Assembly (NCBI RefSeq): GCF_021130785.1
Contig: NC_060207.1
Coordinates: 8,212,501-8,276,500 of the forward strand
From: Homalodisca vitripennis
Taxonomy: Eukaryota > Arthropoda > Insecta > Hemiptera > Cicadellidae
DNA: 64,000 bases
Direction: 5' to 3'
Shown: piece after piece, positions 50,255-61,719 of the stretch
Position numbering within the stretch: the first letter of the stretch is position 1
How the letters are laid out: every line of letters starts with the position of its first letter
Translations under genes and position numbers: made by a program
Notes under the pieces: model-generated
Database searches by the model: none
The model's input: only the letters and a program-made list of their open reading frames with translations
Told to the model about the DNA's origin: nothing

Positions 50255-51726
50255 CTCTCATTCCTACAAGTTCAACAAAATACTCCCCTACAGCATGGTT
50301 TCGTTTCTAATAAATCTACCACAACCAACCTTAGTACTCTTATTATATCATCTTTTAGTGACCGTAAGCAAGCTGATGTTGTGTACCTTGACTTAGCCAA
50401 GGCGTTCGACAGAGTATGCCATAATCGCCTCCTTGCCAAACTGGAATCTCTTGATACGGCTGTATAGCTGGCTCTTTAATTGAATGGTTCAACAGCTATC
50501 TGTTTAACCGTAGGCTCAGAGTGAGGATCTGGTGTACCTCAGGGGTCGCACCTTGGACCAATCCTCTTTAACTTATTTATTTATGATGTCACAAGAGACA
50601 TATCGGTTCATTGTTTACTTATCGCCGATGACATGAAGTTGTATAATCCTATATCAAGTATTGAGAATTGTGCCGCGTTGCAGGCCAGTCTTGACTTTGT
50701 TGCAGGTTGATGTGAAAAATATTATAAGATGCTCAACCCAGGGAAGTGCACAACTGTAACTTTCCATATGATATCTGCACCACTACATTTTAACTATGTA
50801 CTTTAGGGTCAGCAATTGAGTCAAGCATCGTGCTTTTGGGAAATTTGCTGGTTCATACCCTTAGCCCTGAACAACGTATCCGAGACATTGTGCCAAAGCA
50901 TTCGGACATTTGGGCTTTATATATCGTGCTACCAGAGATATTACTTGCATTAATAGCCTGAAAGTCCTCTATTGTGCTTATGTTCACCTTACCCGAATAC
51001 TGCTTTAGTCTCTGGTCACCTCACCAGTCTTACCTGAGGGAATAATTTCAGGCCATACAGGATAAGTTTCTAAGACTTGTTGGCTGTAGACTTGGCTATG
51101 ACTACTCGGCAGTTCCTAAAGAGAAAATTGCAGTGCAGCTTTCACTTCTTCCTCTGAGTGCACGGAGAGACATTCAAGATTTATTCTTCTTCTTCAATCT
51201 TTTGAACAATTATATTGATTCTCCTGAACTATTATCTCAAGTCTCCTTCCTTTGTTAAATTTAGTAATTAAGTATTATTGCATGTTGAGTATCTTAGTGA
51301 TATGTTATTTATTATTAGTTTATAATTTTTTTTATTTGATGTTATTTTTGTTGATGCTTCAATATTTTACTGTTACAACTAGAACCCGATTTTTGCATGT
51401 TAAAAGTTATTAATTATTAGTTACAGGCTTTTGGTATTTATTGCTATTTTTTGTTGATGCATCCATTATCATTCTTTCGTTAAAATTAAGATTAGTAATA
51501 AATTGTTGCATGCCACGTATCCTTGCTAAATAGGCAAAAACATATTGAAAACACTTAGAATTAACTGCATGTTGCTGCTGACAAATTATCAGCTTCATAC
51601 TTACTCTTGATTTTCGCTCTTTAGTTTTAGGTATAGTCTTTAGTTGTTCATGCTTACTACCGCAATGAATTGATTTCAAGTTGTTTTGTATAATTGGATT
51701 GTTCGTTGGAGAATAAATAAATATAC
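50255..51726 (+). pseudogene. LINE ORF2 remnant: reverse transcriptase and tail
   Basis: Plus strand reads QHGFVSNKSTTTNLSTL, VVYLDLAKAFDRVCHNRLLA (about 50380-50440), SGVPQGSHLGPILFNLFI (50529-50580), the catalytic box IADDMKLYNP (50621-50650) and LNPGKCTTVTF near 50731. The distal part reads QDKFLRLVGCRLGYDYSAVP and LLPLSARRDIQDLFFFF (about 51055-51190). Multiple stops and shifts interrupt it. The probable 3' end is the aataaataaata at about 51713-51725. The domain order fits a Jockey-like LINE. Confidence 0.8.
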
Positions 51727-52493
51727 TTTTGGTGTCCAAAACTAAATGAAGAATTTTAGTTACGAGTTCGTCGAATTGTATTATTTAGATAAACTCTCCA
51801 AACCTCATGGTCTAATAAAGCTTTACGTAGATCCATGAGACAACAAAAAAATCTTTGTACTTTGTAGTGTTTATTCTAAAACATAATTTGAGCACAACAT
51901 CAATTGAAATCGTTAAGAAAAATAGTTAAATCTTTATTTTATTATCAATACCTTTTATTTTTACAATTTGTTACACAAAACATTAGTATTTTATACCACC
52001 ACAAATTTCTTTTTGTACTCCGTAATGTATATTCTTATCTAAGATGAACCATACATGCCAAACGTTCGACTGTTTAATTAGTAAAATTAAGCTAATTAGT
52101 TTAATTAATGTGTACTACTTCTGAGCATTTGTACTCTTCACACACCAATTTGTAGTGCAATATTAAATAAATCACTTTATTTTTGCATAACAATTTCACA
52201 TTCTGTGAGAAACACACGGGTAAAACACTGTATATACTTAAATTAGATAACACTTAATGGGTACATACATCAGTAATTCTAAAAAAACATTGCCAGATTA
52301 TTTTAAAATATTAACACCAGCAGTGTAAAGAATAAAGTGTAAAAAAACACGCGCGCCCCTCACCCCCCCCCCTCAAACACACCAGAAGGCGTTCTCACTG
52401 AGGCAATGGTTTAACCACCCGTACTCCCCCACAATGTACAGCTCTTTTGAAGTTAAATATTTTTTTGCAAAATTTGGAAACATTTGTAATCTT

Positions 52494-52632
52494 ACTTAAT
52501 TTATAAACAAACACTCCAATAATTATGAAATTTTATTTTTGTGATACCTTTCGTGTTTAATGAATGACATTAGACCCACATAACTAAACAAAACATTTCA
52601 TAATTATTAAAGTGTTTGTTTATAAATTAAGT
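52494..52632. repeat. Near-perfect 38-bp inverted repeat (palindromic element)
   Basis: Left arm 52494-52531 and right arm 52595-52632 are reverse complements with two mismatches (acactccaat against attaaagtgt). The spacer is 63 bp. The 139-bp unit looks like a small foldback MITE. I see no certain target duplication. Confidence 0.85.
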
Positions 52633-52699
52633 GTTTGATTCCAATAAGAAGCTGGTAAAATGCATGTGTAATCTGCATGTGGCTCGGAAGTTTGTCGAT

Positions 52700-53700
52700 A
52701 CACTTCACTCATGTGTGTAAAGGGAGATTTCCCTTCACCTGAAGAATATGTTGGCAACCCTGTAGCTTTTTCGCGCCTTCGTCCCATAGCAGTGACATTC
52801 CTACTTTGGAGCACTTCACATAGTTCCAAATTAATTTATAAATTACGTAATTTTCAAATGTCATTAAAATGCACTTTTTTATTTTTTTGAATTTGCTTTT
52901 TCCTAAATAATGAATGCAAGCATTTTTCGTCGAAACAGATATTTCCAAATTTGTATTCTTTTATAACTTAGGTTTGAAACAGAAAAAAGCGTCGTCTACA
53001 TGTAATCACTTTACTAAGTTTACTGTTAAATTGGCATTGTTATCATTTAATAAGAAAGGAAAAGATTTAAAGATTAATTCTTGGGGATACCGGAATTTGG
53101 TTTTGTAACATGCAATAGTCTGCCATTTACCTACTTGTTAACATCGAACACTAAAATAAGATTGTAACCATTTATATTTAGCACATGGTATACCATAGTA
53201 ATGTAGTTTGTCGAGCAAAATAGTTTGATAGTCGCTGTAAAAGAACTTGAAGAGATCAAGGAATACGCTAAGCTTTGGAAAATGGTTCCTCTATCCCTCG
53301 ACCATTCTATTGATCAATTCATTGTCTACAACAATTTTTTATTTCCGTTCCTTCAAATCATACTGGTATCCTGAAATTGTGTGGTTCCGGCTCAGAAAAG
53401 ATAATCTATCACTGTATCTATCATAATCTGGGCAATCTATTCACAAACAATCTCTAGAACATGCTCCTTTGCTAAAATGGGAACAACTTTCGCAGTCTAG
53501 AAGGAAAAGTAAATCTATAAAGAACTTATCAATTGATTAGTAGGCTTCAAAATGATAACAGGCCTACCTCAATGTTGAGCAACAACGCCGAGTTTCTATC
53601 GACGTATGTGATTTTTACCCCTGAAATATAGACATAACCTCAAACTCCGCGACCGGTGATAGCATCAATGAAAAAAAAGAATTTGGCTCTGAGTGTTAGC
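52700..53700 (-). pseudogene. Highly decayed LINE reverse transcriptase
   Basis: On the minus strand, read across frame breaks, pieces appear in the correct order: AKVVPILAKEH near 53455-53490; FKFFYSDYQTILLDKLHYYG then IPCAKYKWLQSYFSVR near 53140-53250; and LHVDDAFFCF near 52970-53005, where HVDD replaces the usual (Y/F)ADD. Each piece alone is weak; their order and spacing make the call. It is far more worn than the copies at 8.1 and 50.3 kb. Confidence 0.5.
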
Positions 53701-55466
53701 ATCTGCAACGACTGCTAATTTTGCGTAAGGAACATATGTCGCCTCAATTCTACCACTATACATTTTATTATTTGTTCCATTGTTAAATGTGTTTTATTTT
53801 GTTTTATTCTGAAAACAGTTCATAACTGGCCAAGCAGTTAATGCAATTTATATTATCTGAATATTGATATGACTAGTTTAATATTTTTAATGTTTATCTA
53901 AATTTTAAAATTCTATTAGTTGTCCAGTTTTTATGGTACAACGTTACTTAATTTTTGACGGGACAAGCTATACTTAAAGAAAGGAAATGTTTCATTAAAT
54001 TTATAAAATGAAGCTACTACAGAGATAATCAAATGAATTATAAAAATGCCCAAAATTGAGAAATTGAACCAGAGTGCCAACGTTGAAGGTAAGGGAACAG
54101 TCAAGATACTGTTATGCACAAGGAAGTTTCGGCATTAGTATAATAAAATACCAAGTGCAAGAATTTAATTGGCGAAAATATTCCCAGGTATGTAATTTTT
54201 GCGTAAAAAATAAATAATTTAATATCTTTTTCATAACCCATCATCCGTAGAAAACTCAATGGTGATGCAGCGAACGAGTGAGTCAAAGGTTGCAGCAGGG
54301 CAGGCAGTACAGTACGTGAGGGTAGCCCCCTCCCCCCACCACCCCCCGCGGCGATCGATACAGCCCACGGTTGCCGGCCACCTGTAGCCGCGTCCATGTT
54401 ATACGGCAAGTGCACGCACATGCACAAGCACTCGCACACGCACACGCACATTGCCTACAGACCACCTGACTTCGGCTGTGCGCTCAGTCTATGTTTAATT
54501 CATAACATAGGATTGGACCGCAGAATCTAACAAATTCAGAGATCAGTTATAACATCTAGGCGTATCAGTGTCACATTCAATATTTAGATTAGTTTACAGT
54601 TAGGTTAGGATGGTTCAACATTAGCTAGCTATTGTAGTTGTGCAAGGAAACAATTGTACAGAGTTTTTTCTCCCACAGCCTTTCGATTTATTTCTTTTAG
54701 TTATTCATTTCTTATTGATATTTCAGAATATCTTTTTATATTAAAGCAATTTGAACTGTTGGTTCCAATTACCAAATAAATAGTGCCTAAGTATCTAAAG
54801 TATCTGAAACATCACAAGTAAAGGCATATATTATTGAAATAAAATCAGTTCAAATACTATAAATAAATTGCATGGACCACATTCAATGTCATGTTGTGTA
54901 ATTTTGTAACAGTAATTGATGTGTTTTTGAAATTATTTACATTGTATAAACTCTTCAGCATCACAACTAGTAGTTTATTGTTTATTAGTTTGTTGTGTTT
55001 AGTAGTTTTAGTAGTTTATATCATGCTTCTAGTATTATTGTATCCAAGTATAAACTTCATGCTTCCAGATACAAGCTTTCCAAGAACTCATTCATGCACT
55101 ATCAAAATTTTCCTTCAATACAATTGTTTAGACTTTTGTAAGTTGAAAATATTTGAAAAGGAAAGATACAATCAAGAAGTCGCTTTCTGAAACACTGTGA
55201 ACAACATTATCTGATAGTCAGAACTAAGAATTACCATTGACAGGACATACAGCATCCACCACTAGCAACTCCTGTTGGCTGAGTCAATATCGGAAGGCAA
55301 TATCAAAACTAAGATAGAAGACATTTTGTATGCTTCTATAGGGTGATAGAACGTCAAAACTTATCAAAAAGAACGCCGGTTTTTTATATATTAAATTAAG
55401 AGATTTATTTAATAAAAATCTAAAAATATATACACCAACACCTTTCCAATTTTCTGTATGTAAATT
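53701..55466. other. Intergenic DNA without a recognisable gene
   Basis: No gene is recognised. The 54330-54465 part holds the inverted copy of the GT-rich repeat at 39880 and a cryptic CA microsatellite. Open frames here owe their length to these repeats. Confidence 0.4.
54330..54465 (-). repeat. GT-rich dispersed repeat, copy 2
   Basis: Inverted partner of 39880-39985, with the order gcggctacaggtggc, gctgtatcgatc conserved on the minus strand. Confidence 0.65.
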
Positions 55467-55803
55467 GATGTCTTGGATGTGGCCTCCTCTACTGTGCTGG
55501 CAAGCAGCAACTCCATCCATCGCCATGAAATTTACAATGACTGCTTGACAAGTTTCCACTTTCATTTCACCAACAACCACTGTGTGACTTAATGCCTTGG
55601 GAATTTCACCTTGGGATTATCTGAAGTCATTGGTGTATGACAATAAACCCTGAAACATCAGTGACTTGAAGATGGAAATTCGGTGACGGGTATCAACGAA
55701 ATGGAAGTAGAAACTTTTCATGCAGTCATTGTATATTTCATGGACATGGACAGAGTTGCTGCTTGCCAGCGCAGTAGAGCACACATGCCACTTGCATGAC
55801 ATC
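55467..55803. repeat. Foldback element with arms of about 105-115 bp
   Basis: The left arm (55467-55572) and right arm (55686-55803) are about 80 percent reverse-complementary by eye; shared blocks are ctactgngctggcaagcagc, ccatgaaatntacaatgact and tttccacttncatttc. A 113-bp unrelated centre separates them. No protein is plausible. The arms are internally diverged, so this is an old insertion or a slowly decaying inverted duplication. Confidence 0.75.
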
Positions 55804-56610
55804 GTTTTCTAGAACATCTTGATGTATTTATTTTATTAAAATAAAACTTTTAATTTTATATATCTAAGCCAGCATTTAAAAAAATTACACTTTATTTTAC
55901 TATGGCTAACCACCAATGGAGCAGCATTTCCTGCAAATTATTCAAACACATAAGCCTGTTATTACATATTAGAATCGTTTTAAGGCAATCAGAAAGCTAA
56001 GGAAATTTATTTTCATGGAAAACTAAAATGGTTTCTGCTAATTGTGTTAAATGTAATGAAAGTCACGTACATATATTGCTCTATCTTTTTATCTTCCTAA
56101 TGTTGTTTGTTCTAACCTTCATTGTTGAAAACTATATTTTTAAAATTTTATCAACATCATGCGGTTGAAAAGAAGACTTGTTGACCCAAATTATATTAAA
56201 AAATCCATCAATCAAAAAGTACATCAAAATTGAACTCAGAATAATGATTGGTACATGTTTGAATAGTAAGCATTTAAATCTTTTAATGTGGCCGATACTT
56301 AAAAATTTAAATTATATTCTTTTGTTTGAATTTTTCATCAAAAAACTTCCATTTCGTATATTAATGCTAACTTTTGTTACTTGGAAATTTGTGTATTTTC
56401 TGGAAGGATAAAAACAAGCTCATAAAAAGTTCATTGGAAAAGTAAATTACTATCAAATCTGTTTTTTTTACGATGTATCTATTTTGATACTAATTTTGTA
56501 ACAATAGTGTTCTGAGTTCAAAATTGTTTGATACTAATAGAGTTTTATCGATTGTACTGGCAGCCATTGATGTTTTAAGGCTGTACTGGTAACCATCTTG
56601 ATTTTAGTGC

Positions 56611-56930
56611 TTTATAAGCAGTAGCAGATTTCCCTTTTTTTGGCCCTTAGGCCAAAACAGTTTAAAGTTCCTTTCCCTAAACAATTTTTACAATTAATAA
56701 GGATTGTTCTATGAGCTGATAATAAATGGTGATCAAAAATTAATAACTCTTATGGCACATATTTTTATTACTTTGAGGTACTGTACTTTAAAAGAAAATA
56801 AATTATTTTTTGAATGGCCCTCAAATGATAAAAAAAGCATTAATGCTTACTGCAATAAAACTTCTTCAAGTTTGTAGCCCATAAGCCCGGCCCTAGAGGG
56901 TCTACTGGTAAATCTGCCACTGTCCATAAG
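56611..56930. mobile_element. Second hAT-like MITE, upstream of the YME1L-like gene
   Basis: The element proper is 56619-56922 (304 bp). It starts cagtagcagattt and ends aaatctgccactg, 13-bp inverted ends with one mismatch, and continues inward with ggcccttaggcc on the left and ggccctagaggg on the right. Flanks are tttataag and tccataag, an 8-bp duplication matching at six positions. No transposase. Confidence 0.65.
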
Positions 56931-57908
56931 AACAATGTTAACCTTCAAGCACTTTTACTGTGGTATTTTTAGTCTTAGAATTATGAGAGATTTCTCTTTT
57001 AAAGATATAACTAATTAATATCCAAATGCTTTTTTTATATATATTTTATATTTCTTCAAAAAATATCAATAATATTTGTTTTTTCATCGTTGAAATATTA
57101 TAAAATTATACACGTTACAAGAAAACTAAAAATAAATACATACAAATGCATATTAAACATATCTTTAAAATGTCACCTCTGACAGTTGGACTGTGTTAAT
57201 GTCATTATTCTTATGGATTACAACATAAGGTTATTTCTCTACAGCCATCTTTCAACAAAAAGTTGAATATTCACTAAAAAATCACAATTTATTTAACAGC
57301 TTGTTGCTAGAATGTAGTATAGTGTGAAGCTACAACATTTAAAAATGGGTCAGAAAGGACTAGGAATCTTACAAGTAGCAGAAATTTTGAAGTAAAACAT
57401 CAAAGGTATTCTAGTACTCAATTCAAGCTCAGATCATTCAATTCTTGCCTCAATTGTTCAAAACTTACAGAGAATAGTGGTTCTCTTAAAAAAATACAAT
57501 TTCTTTGATTTTGACTGCCTCATACATACGCCTTATTTAATGAAACCATTTCTGGCAAATGAGATACCACATAAGTATTTTAGAAACACAAATGTAGACA
57601 AATGTCCATTTTGAGGACATATATTACTTATACATGTTTAGTATGTGAATGACAAGTGTTATATTAACTACATGAACACAATATGAGAGGTAACTATAAA
57701 TACTACAACAATCACAGCTGATCTAATGGTGTATTTAGAGGTATTGGTAATCACTCTTTGTAAACATAAACAAAAAGTAATTTGTAAATATGACATAAAT
57801 GTTTTTTATTAATTAGTAAATTGTTCAATGGATGAGACACTTTCAGTATGCAAATTTTTATAACATCTCTTTGTGGTTTCAAATCACTGATCAAACATTG
57901 TCAGAAAT
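56931..57908. other. Upstream region of the YME1L-like gene
   Basis: AT-rich, no open frame of note. An in-frame TGA at 57888-57890 lies 21 bases before the chosen ATG, so the coding frame cannot extend further unless spliced. No TATA box or initiator can be named with confidence. Confidence 0.5.
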
Positions 57909-60026
57909 ATGTTTTCATTCGCTACCAATAATAAACAAAGCTTAACATTAAACTCTCAAATTGGTTATGTATTGAATCGGAGAATCTCCCCTTCAGGTGC
58001 TCATCTGGGAAAAGTTTTTACTGAAGAAATACCACGTCAGGTAAATAGCTGCTTTTGTCAGTTTAAAAGGTGTTTCTCTTTTGACAGCATAAAATTTGCA
58101 AAGGATTTGCTGCTGAGATGTAGCTTTAGCCCGGAAAATATACAATGTAAAACCCAAAATGAAATTGCAGCATTTTCATTTAAATTTTCAAAATCCATTT
58201 TAATAAAAAATAGTGATCTATTTTTAAATAAATGGAGTATTGAATCACTGAATACAGAAAACAGTATTCGGTTCTTACGTTCTCAACCAAAGTCTTGTCA
58301 TTTATTCAATCAAATTCGTTCATTTAAGACTGGAAGACATGATGAGGTGGAAAAACAAAAAGTGTCTCGACTGTACAATCGAATGAGGACCTTTATAGGA
58401 ACACCTGCAACAAATCCAAATGCTCATTCTCATGTAAGAAAAGACTTAGAATCCTTCCATAATAAAGTTTCTGGAGAAAATTTAACTCCAGAACAGAGTC
58501 AAAGAATATTGTTGGCTTTTGTTGAGGGGTATATTGTGGCGAAGGACAGTATGATAGGTCAGAAATCATCATGGAGAATTCACCACTTCTTTATTGCGGG
58601 GGTAGTAGCTGGAATATTATATACTTTCTTCAAGAAAACTGATATTTCTACGATGTTCAAAACTTCAAATTTGTCCATAGAAATATCAGAGTCAAATGTT
58701 AAGTTTAATGATGTTAAAGGAGCTGAAGAAGCAAAACAGGAGTTAAAAAATGTTGTTGAGTTCTTGAAAAATCCCGAAAAGTTTTCTGCATTAGGAGGAA
58801 AACTCCCAAAAGGAGTCCTTCTCGTCGGACCCCCTGGTACTGGAAAAACTTTACTTGCAAAAGCTGTAGCAGGTGAAGCCGGAGTTCCGTTTTTCAGCAC
58901 TTCTGGCCCAGAATTTGATGAAGTATATGTAGGTGTCGGAGCAAGGAGGATTCGAGAATTGTTCAAGCTTGCTAAAGAAAACATTCCTTGCGTCATATTC
59001 ATTGATGAAATCGATTCCATCGGTAAAGAAAGGACATCAAGTTCACTTCACCCTCATGCCAATGACACCATAAACCAACTTCTTTCTGAAATGGATGGGT
59101 TCAGAAATAGTGGTGGTATCGTAGTTTTAGGGGCCACAAACAGACGAGAAGACTTGGACAGGGCTTTGCTCAGACCGGGAAGATTTGACGTAGAGGTGAC
59201 AGTTTTGGTGCCGGATTTTACAGGTAGAAAAGAGCTAATAGAGTTTTATCTCGGCCAAGTACGGCATCAGAACGTAGATACTGAAAAGTTGGCGAGAGGA
59301 ACAACAAATTTTACTGGTGCAGATATCGAGAATATGGTGAATCAAGCTGCATTAAGGGCTGCAGTTATCGGAGCACAATACGTAACAACAGAGCACTTGG
59401 AGTACGCAAGAGACAAAGCTCTTATGGGACCAGAGAACATATCTAGGGTAACCGATGCAGAAACAAATAGGATCACTGCCTATCACGAGGGTGGCCATAC
59501 TGTTGTTGCATACTTCACGGAGAATTCACAACCACTGCATAAAGTGACCATTATTGCCCGCGGTTCATCACTCGGACACACCGCTTACATCCCTGATAAA
59601 GATATATATCACATCACTAAGACACAAGTGCTCGCCATGCTCGACGCTATGATGGGTGGTCGGGCAGCTGAAGAATTGGTTTTTGGTTCAGAAAAAGTTA
59701 CTTCTGGAGCATCAAGTGATTTGGAAAAAGCCACAGAACTTGCATCAAAAATGGTGAAACGGTGGGGTATGTCTGAAGTTGTGGGATTATCCACTTATAA
59801 TACTCATAACTTAATCAGTCCACAAACGGCGAATCTAATTGACATGGAGGTAAAAAAGATTTTGCAAGAGTCTTATGAAAGAGCTAAAACAATATTAATT
59901 ACTCACAGAGACAAACACAAAGAACTTTCAGAAGCCCTTCTAAAATATGAAACACTTAATGCAGAAGAGATAGCTGAAATTTTAAACGGCAACAGGGAGT
60001 TTACAAAAACATACAATAAACACTAG
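57909..60026 (+). CDS. Mitochondrial i-AAA protease, YME1L-like (FtsH family)
   Basis: ATP-dependent zinc metalloprotease that, in characterised YME1L proteins, sits in the inner mitochondrial membrane facing the intermembrane space and removes misfolded or regulatory proteins such as OPA1. The 705-residue protein has a basic, Ser/Asn-rich N-terminus consistent with a mitochondrial leader, one membrane segment (about 226-242), then the AAA domain: Walker A GPPGTGKT (307-314), pore loop with aromatic Y340 (YVGVG), Walker B VIFIDEID (362-369), and a second region of homology with arginines 422 and 425 (LRPGRFD). The peptidase has HEGGH (526-530; usually HEAGH or HESGH) and the third metal ligand D604 in TSGASSDLEKAT. 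One membrane segment fits i-AAA rather than m-AAA enzymes. Length matches the family. The frame is uninterrupted by introns and begins at the first ATG after an in-frame stop. Divergent residues (for example RGSSLGH preceded by Ala, and GPEFDEVY) suggest a paralogue. Confidence 0.95.
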   Translation: MFSFATNNKQSLTLNSQIGYVLNRRISPSGAHLGKVFTEEIPRQVNSCFCQFKRCFSFDSIKFAKDLLLRCSFSPENIQCKTQNEIAAFSFKFSKSILIKNSDLFLNKWSIESLNTENSIRFLRSQPKSCHLFNQIRSFKTGRHDEVEKQKVSRLYNRMRTFIGTPATNPNAHSHVRKDLESFHNKVSGENLTPEQSQRILLAFVEGYIVAKDSMIGQKSSWRIHHFFIAGVVAGILYTFFKKTDISTMFKTSNLSIEISESNVKFNDVKGAEEAKQELKNVVEFLKNPEKFSALGGKLPKGVLLVGPPGTGKTLLAKAVAGEAGVPFFSTSGPEFDEVYVGVGARRIRELFKLAKENIPCVIFIDEIDSIGKERTSSSLHPHANDTINQLLSEMDGFRNSGGIVVLGATNRREDLDRALLRPGRFDVEVTVLVPDFTGRKELIEFYLGQVRHQNVDTEKLARGTTNFTGADIENMVNQAALRAAVIGAQYVTTEHLEYARDKALMGPENISRVTDAETNRITAYHEGGHTVVAYFTENSQPLHKVTIIARGSSLGHTAYIPDKDIYHITKTQVLAMLDAMMGGRAAEELVFGSEKVTSGASSDLEKATELASKMVKRWGMSEVVGLSTYNTHNLISPQTANLIDMEVKKILQESYERAKTILITHRDKHKELSEALLKYETLNAEEIAEILNGNREFTKTYNKH

Positions 60027-60066
60027 TTTGTAGCATTCACGATGCATTGATTTACTGTAAATTGTC

Positions 60067-60072
60067 AATAAA
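60067..60072 (+). promoter_or_regulatory. Polyadenylation signal AATAAA
   Basis: A canonical AATAAA lies 41 bases after the stop codon of the YME1L-like gene. No genomic poly-A tract follows it, so a recent processed-mRNA insertion leaves no tail here. Confidence 0.65.
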
Positions 60073-60224
60073 AGTTAATTAAGTAAAATGTTCTTGTAAA
60101 TTAGAAATATTATTGCTTTAATAAGGAACTATTAATGTTGAAGATGGTATTTGTTTTGTTATTTTATCGTATTGTTTTTTTTAAGTTTTTTTATCACTAT
60201 ATTAAAGTTCACAACACTTTTTTT

Positions 60225-60316
60225 CTGTGAGGCCTTTCCATAGTAAGGCTTTATCAGACTGCTTACTTTTGTAAAATTTCTCACGAAGATAGGCTTAATA
60301 TCGAAAGGCCTCATAG
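60225..60316. repeat. Inverted repeat (hairpin) in the 3' flank
   Basis: Left arm ctgtgaggcctttccatagt then aaggctt (60225-60251) pairs with aggcttaatatcgaaaggcc then tcatag (60291-60316) with a few mismatches. The gaaaggcctc box is also found at 8074-8083, linking it to the CTGAnGA...CGAAA family. Confidence 0.7.
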
Positions 60317-61719
60317 AATAAAAAGTTGTAAGATATTGGTTGTCATGAATTTTAATATAGTGATTACAAAATGGTAACTACTGGTCTACAATCAGCTATT
60401 AAACACATGTATTAGATTTAGGCACAAGGTACAGTTTTACTATCACTCAAGATGTAACTTTTTAGCGTAATATTTTATGTTTGATATCCAATTTGGCATT
60501 TTCCACATACTGCAGTTTAAAACCTTAAAACAAGAGTGCATTTGAGTAAATAGTGTTGCCACCTTAATACAACATGTAATATTTGCTCAGTTTTGTAATA
60601 ATAGCACTCACAAATTTAGTTTGGTTTGTAAATTAGTTTTTTTATAGAATGAATTATAAAACATTTGTTTTAATTATCATGGACAAAAAAATCCTATTCA
60701 AAAATTAATTTTAACCCACTCTTTCTAACAGGCAGGTTTGTAATTGCCTGCATGTGTATTTATTATTGTGCTAGTGTTCATATATTCCATCTGATAATAA
60801 AATCCCAGAACAGTACGTTGTTCTGAGAAACCTCTCATTGCCCTTAGCCCTAAACCTTTGCGCTGCTTCTTTAGTGACGGGATATGCAGCATGGATAAGG
60901 TTGGGGGTAGGGACCGCCTCCTGGCGAGATCCCATGAGAGGAGATTTTGTCCTATATCTTAGTAACGTCACCTTGAAAGAAGTGAAGGCCAGGTCTGTTT
61001 AGCCCCTGCAATCAAAGTCATCCTCCGCAGTAGACTAGACCAATCGATACACCCTTCCATCCACCCTGATATCTCAACATTTGTGGTTAGTGAACTGAAA
61101 GGTACCTGTATAAACCATCCAGAGGTGAACCCTCCTGGGGACACTCCACTCTCAGCGGTACATGTTATCATATGGAGCTTATTTATTGATGCCACAGCGG
61201 TGGACAGACAGGCGGCTCGATATACTATTCCAGACCCTCACCTTCACTACCTTTGGACTGCATGAATATCTGCTACAATGTCAGCGATCCATTATTTCAA
61301 TATGGAGCTTCACAGCTAGGGTGGGAAGGTTTGGTTCTGTATGAATGTTGAGTTGAGTTCAATTTCCAGCTCCACAAATTGATTACATCTGATGAGACTA
61401 TGAGAACTCTTTGTCTGAATCACATTTTATGCAGTCTAGTTGTCAAAGAGTCCATTTTGATCTTCTTTGTCACAGAATTTGTTGGATATATTCACATATA
61501 CGTTGACTCCAGATTCCAAGAATCGAGTCCATAGCGTCGGATTTCAGACGTTGCGGTGGAAGATGAAATGAAGTTGAACTCCCAGCAGCTAGGGACTAGA
61601 GCTGTAGTATAGCCTCCACTCCCTGTCCTTGCATCACAGTTCATTCTGTTCTGATAATATTATAAAGTTGTAACAAATTGTAAAAAGGTATATTTTTTAT
61701 AAACAACAATTATAAGTTT
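60317..61719. other. Unassigned sequence between the YME1L-like gene and the next LINE
   Basis: 60760-61340 is richer in G and C than its surroundings and holds several overlapping short open frames on both strands, none of which I recognise; it may be the remains of a mobile element. 61503-61600 holds a copy of the gattccaagaatcgagtcc motif family. Confidence 0.4.

Noticed and set aside
51410..51739. 109-residue minus-strand open frame
   Set aside because: It lies antisense to the probable 3' end of the plus-strand LINE remnant and matches nothing recognisable.
58580..59020. 146-residue open frame antisense to the protease gene
   Set aside because: It is a shadow of the AAA domain coding strand, with no independent features.
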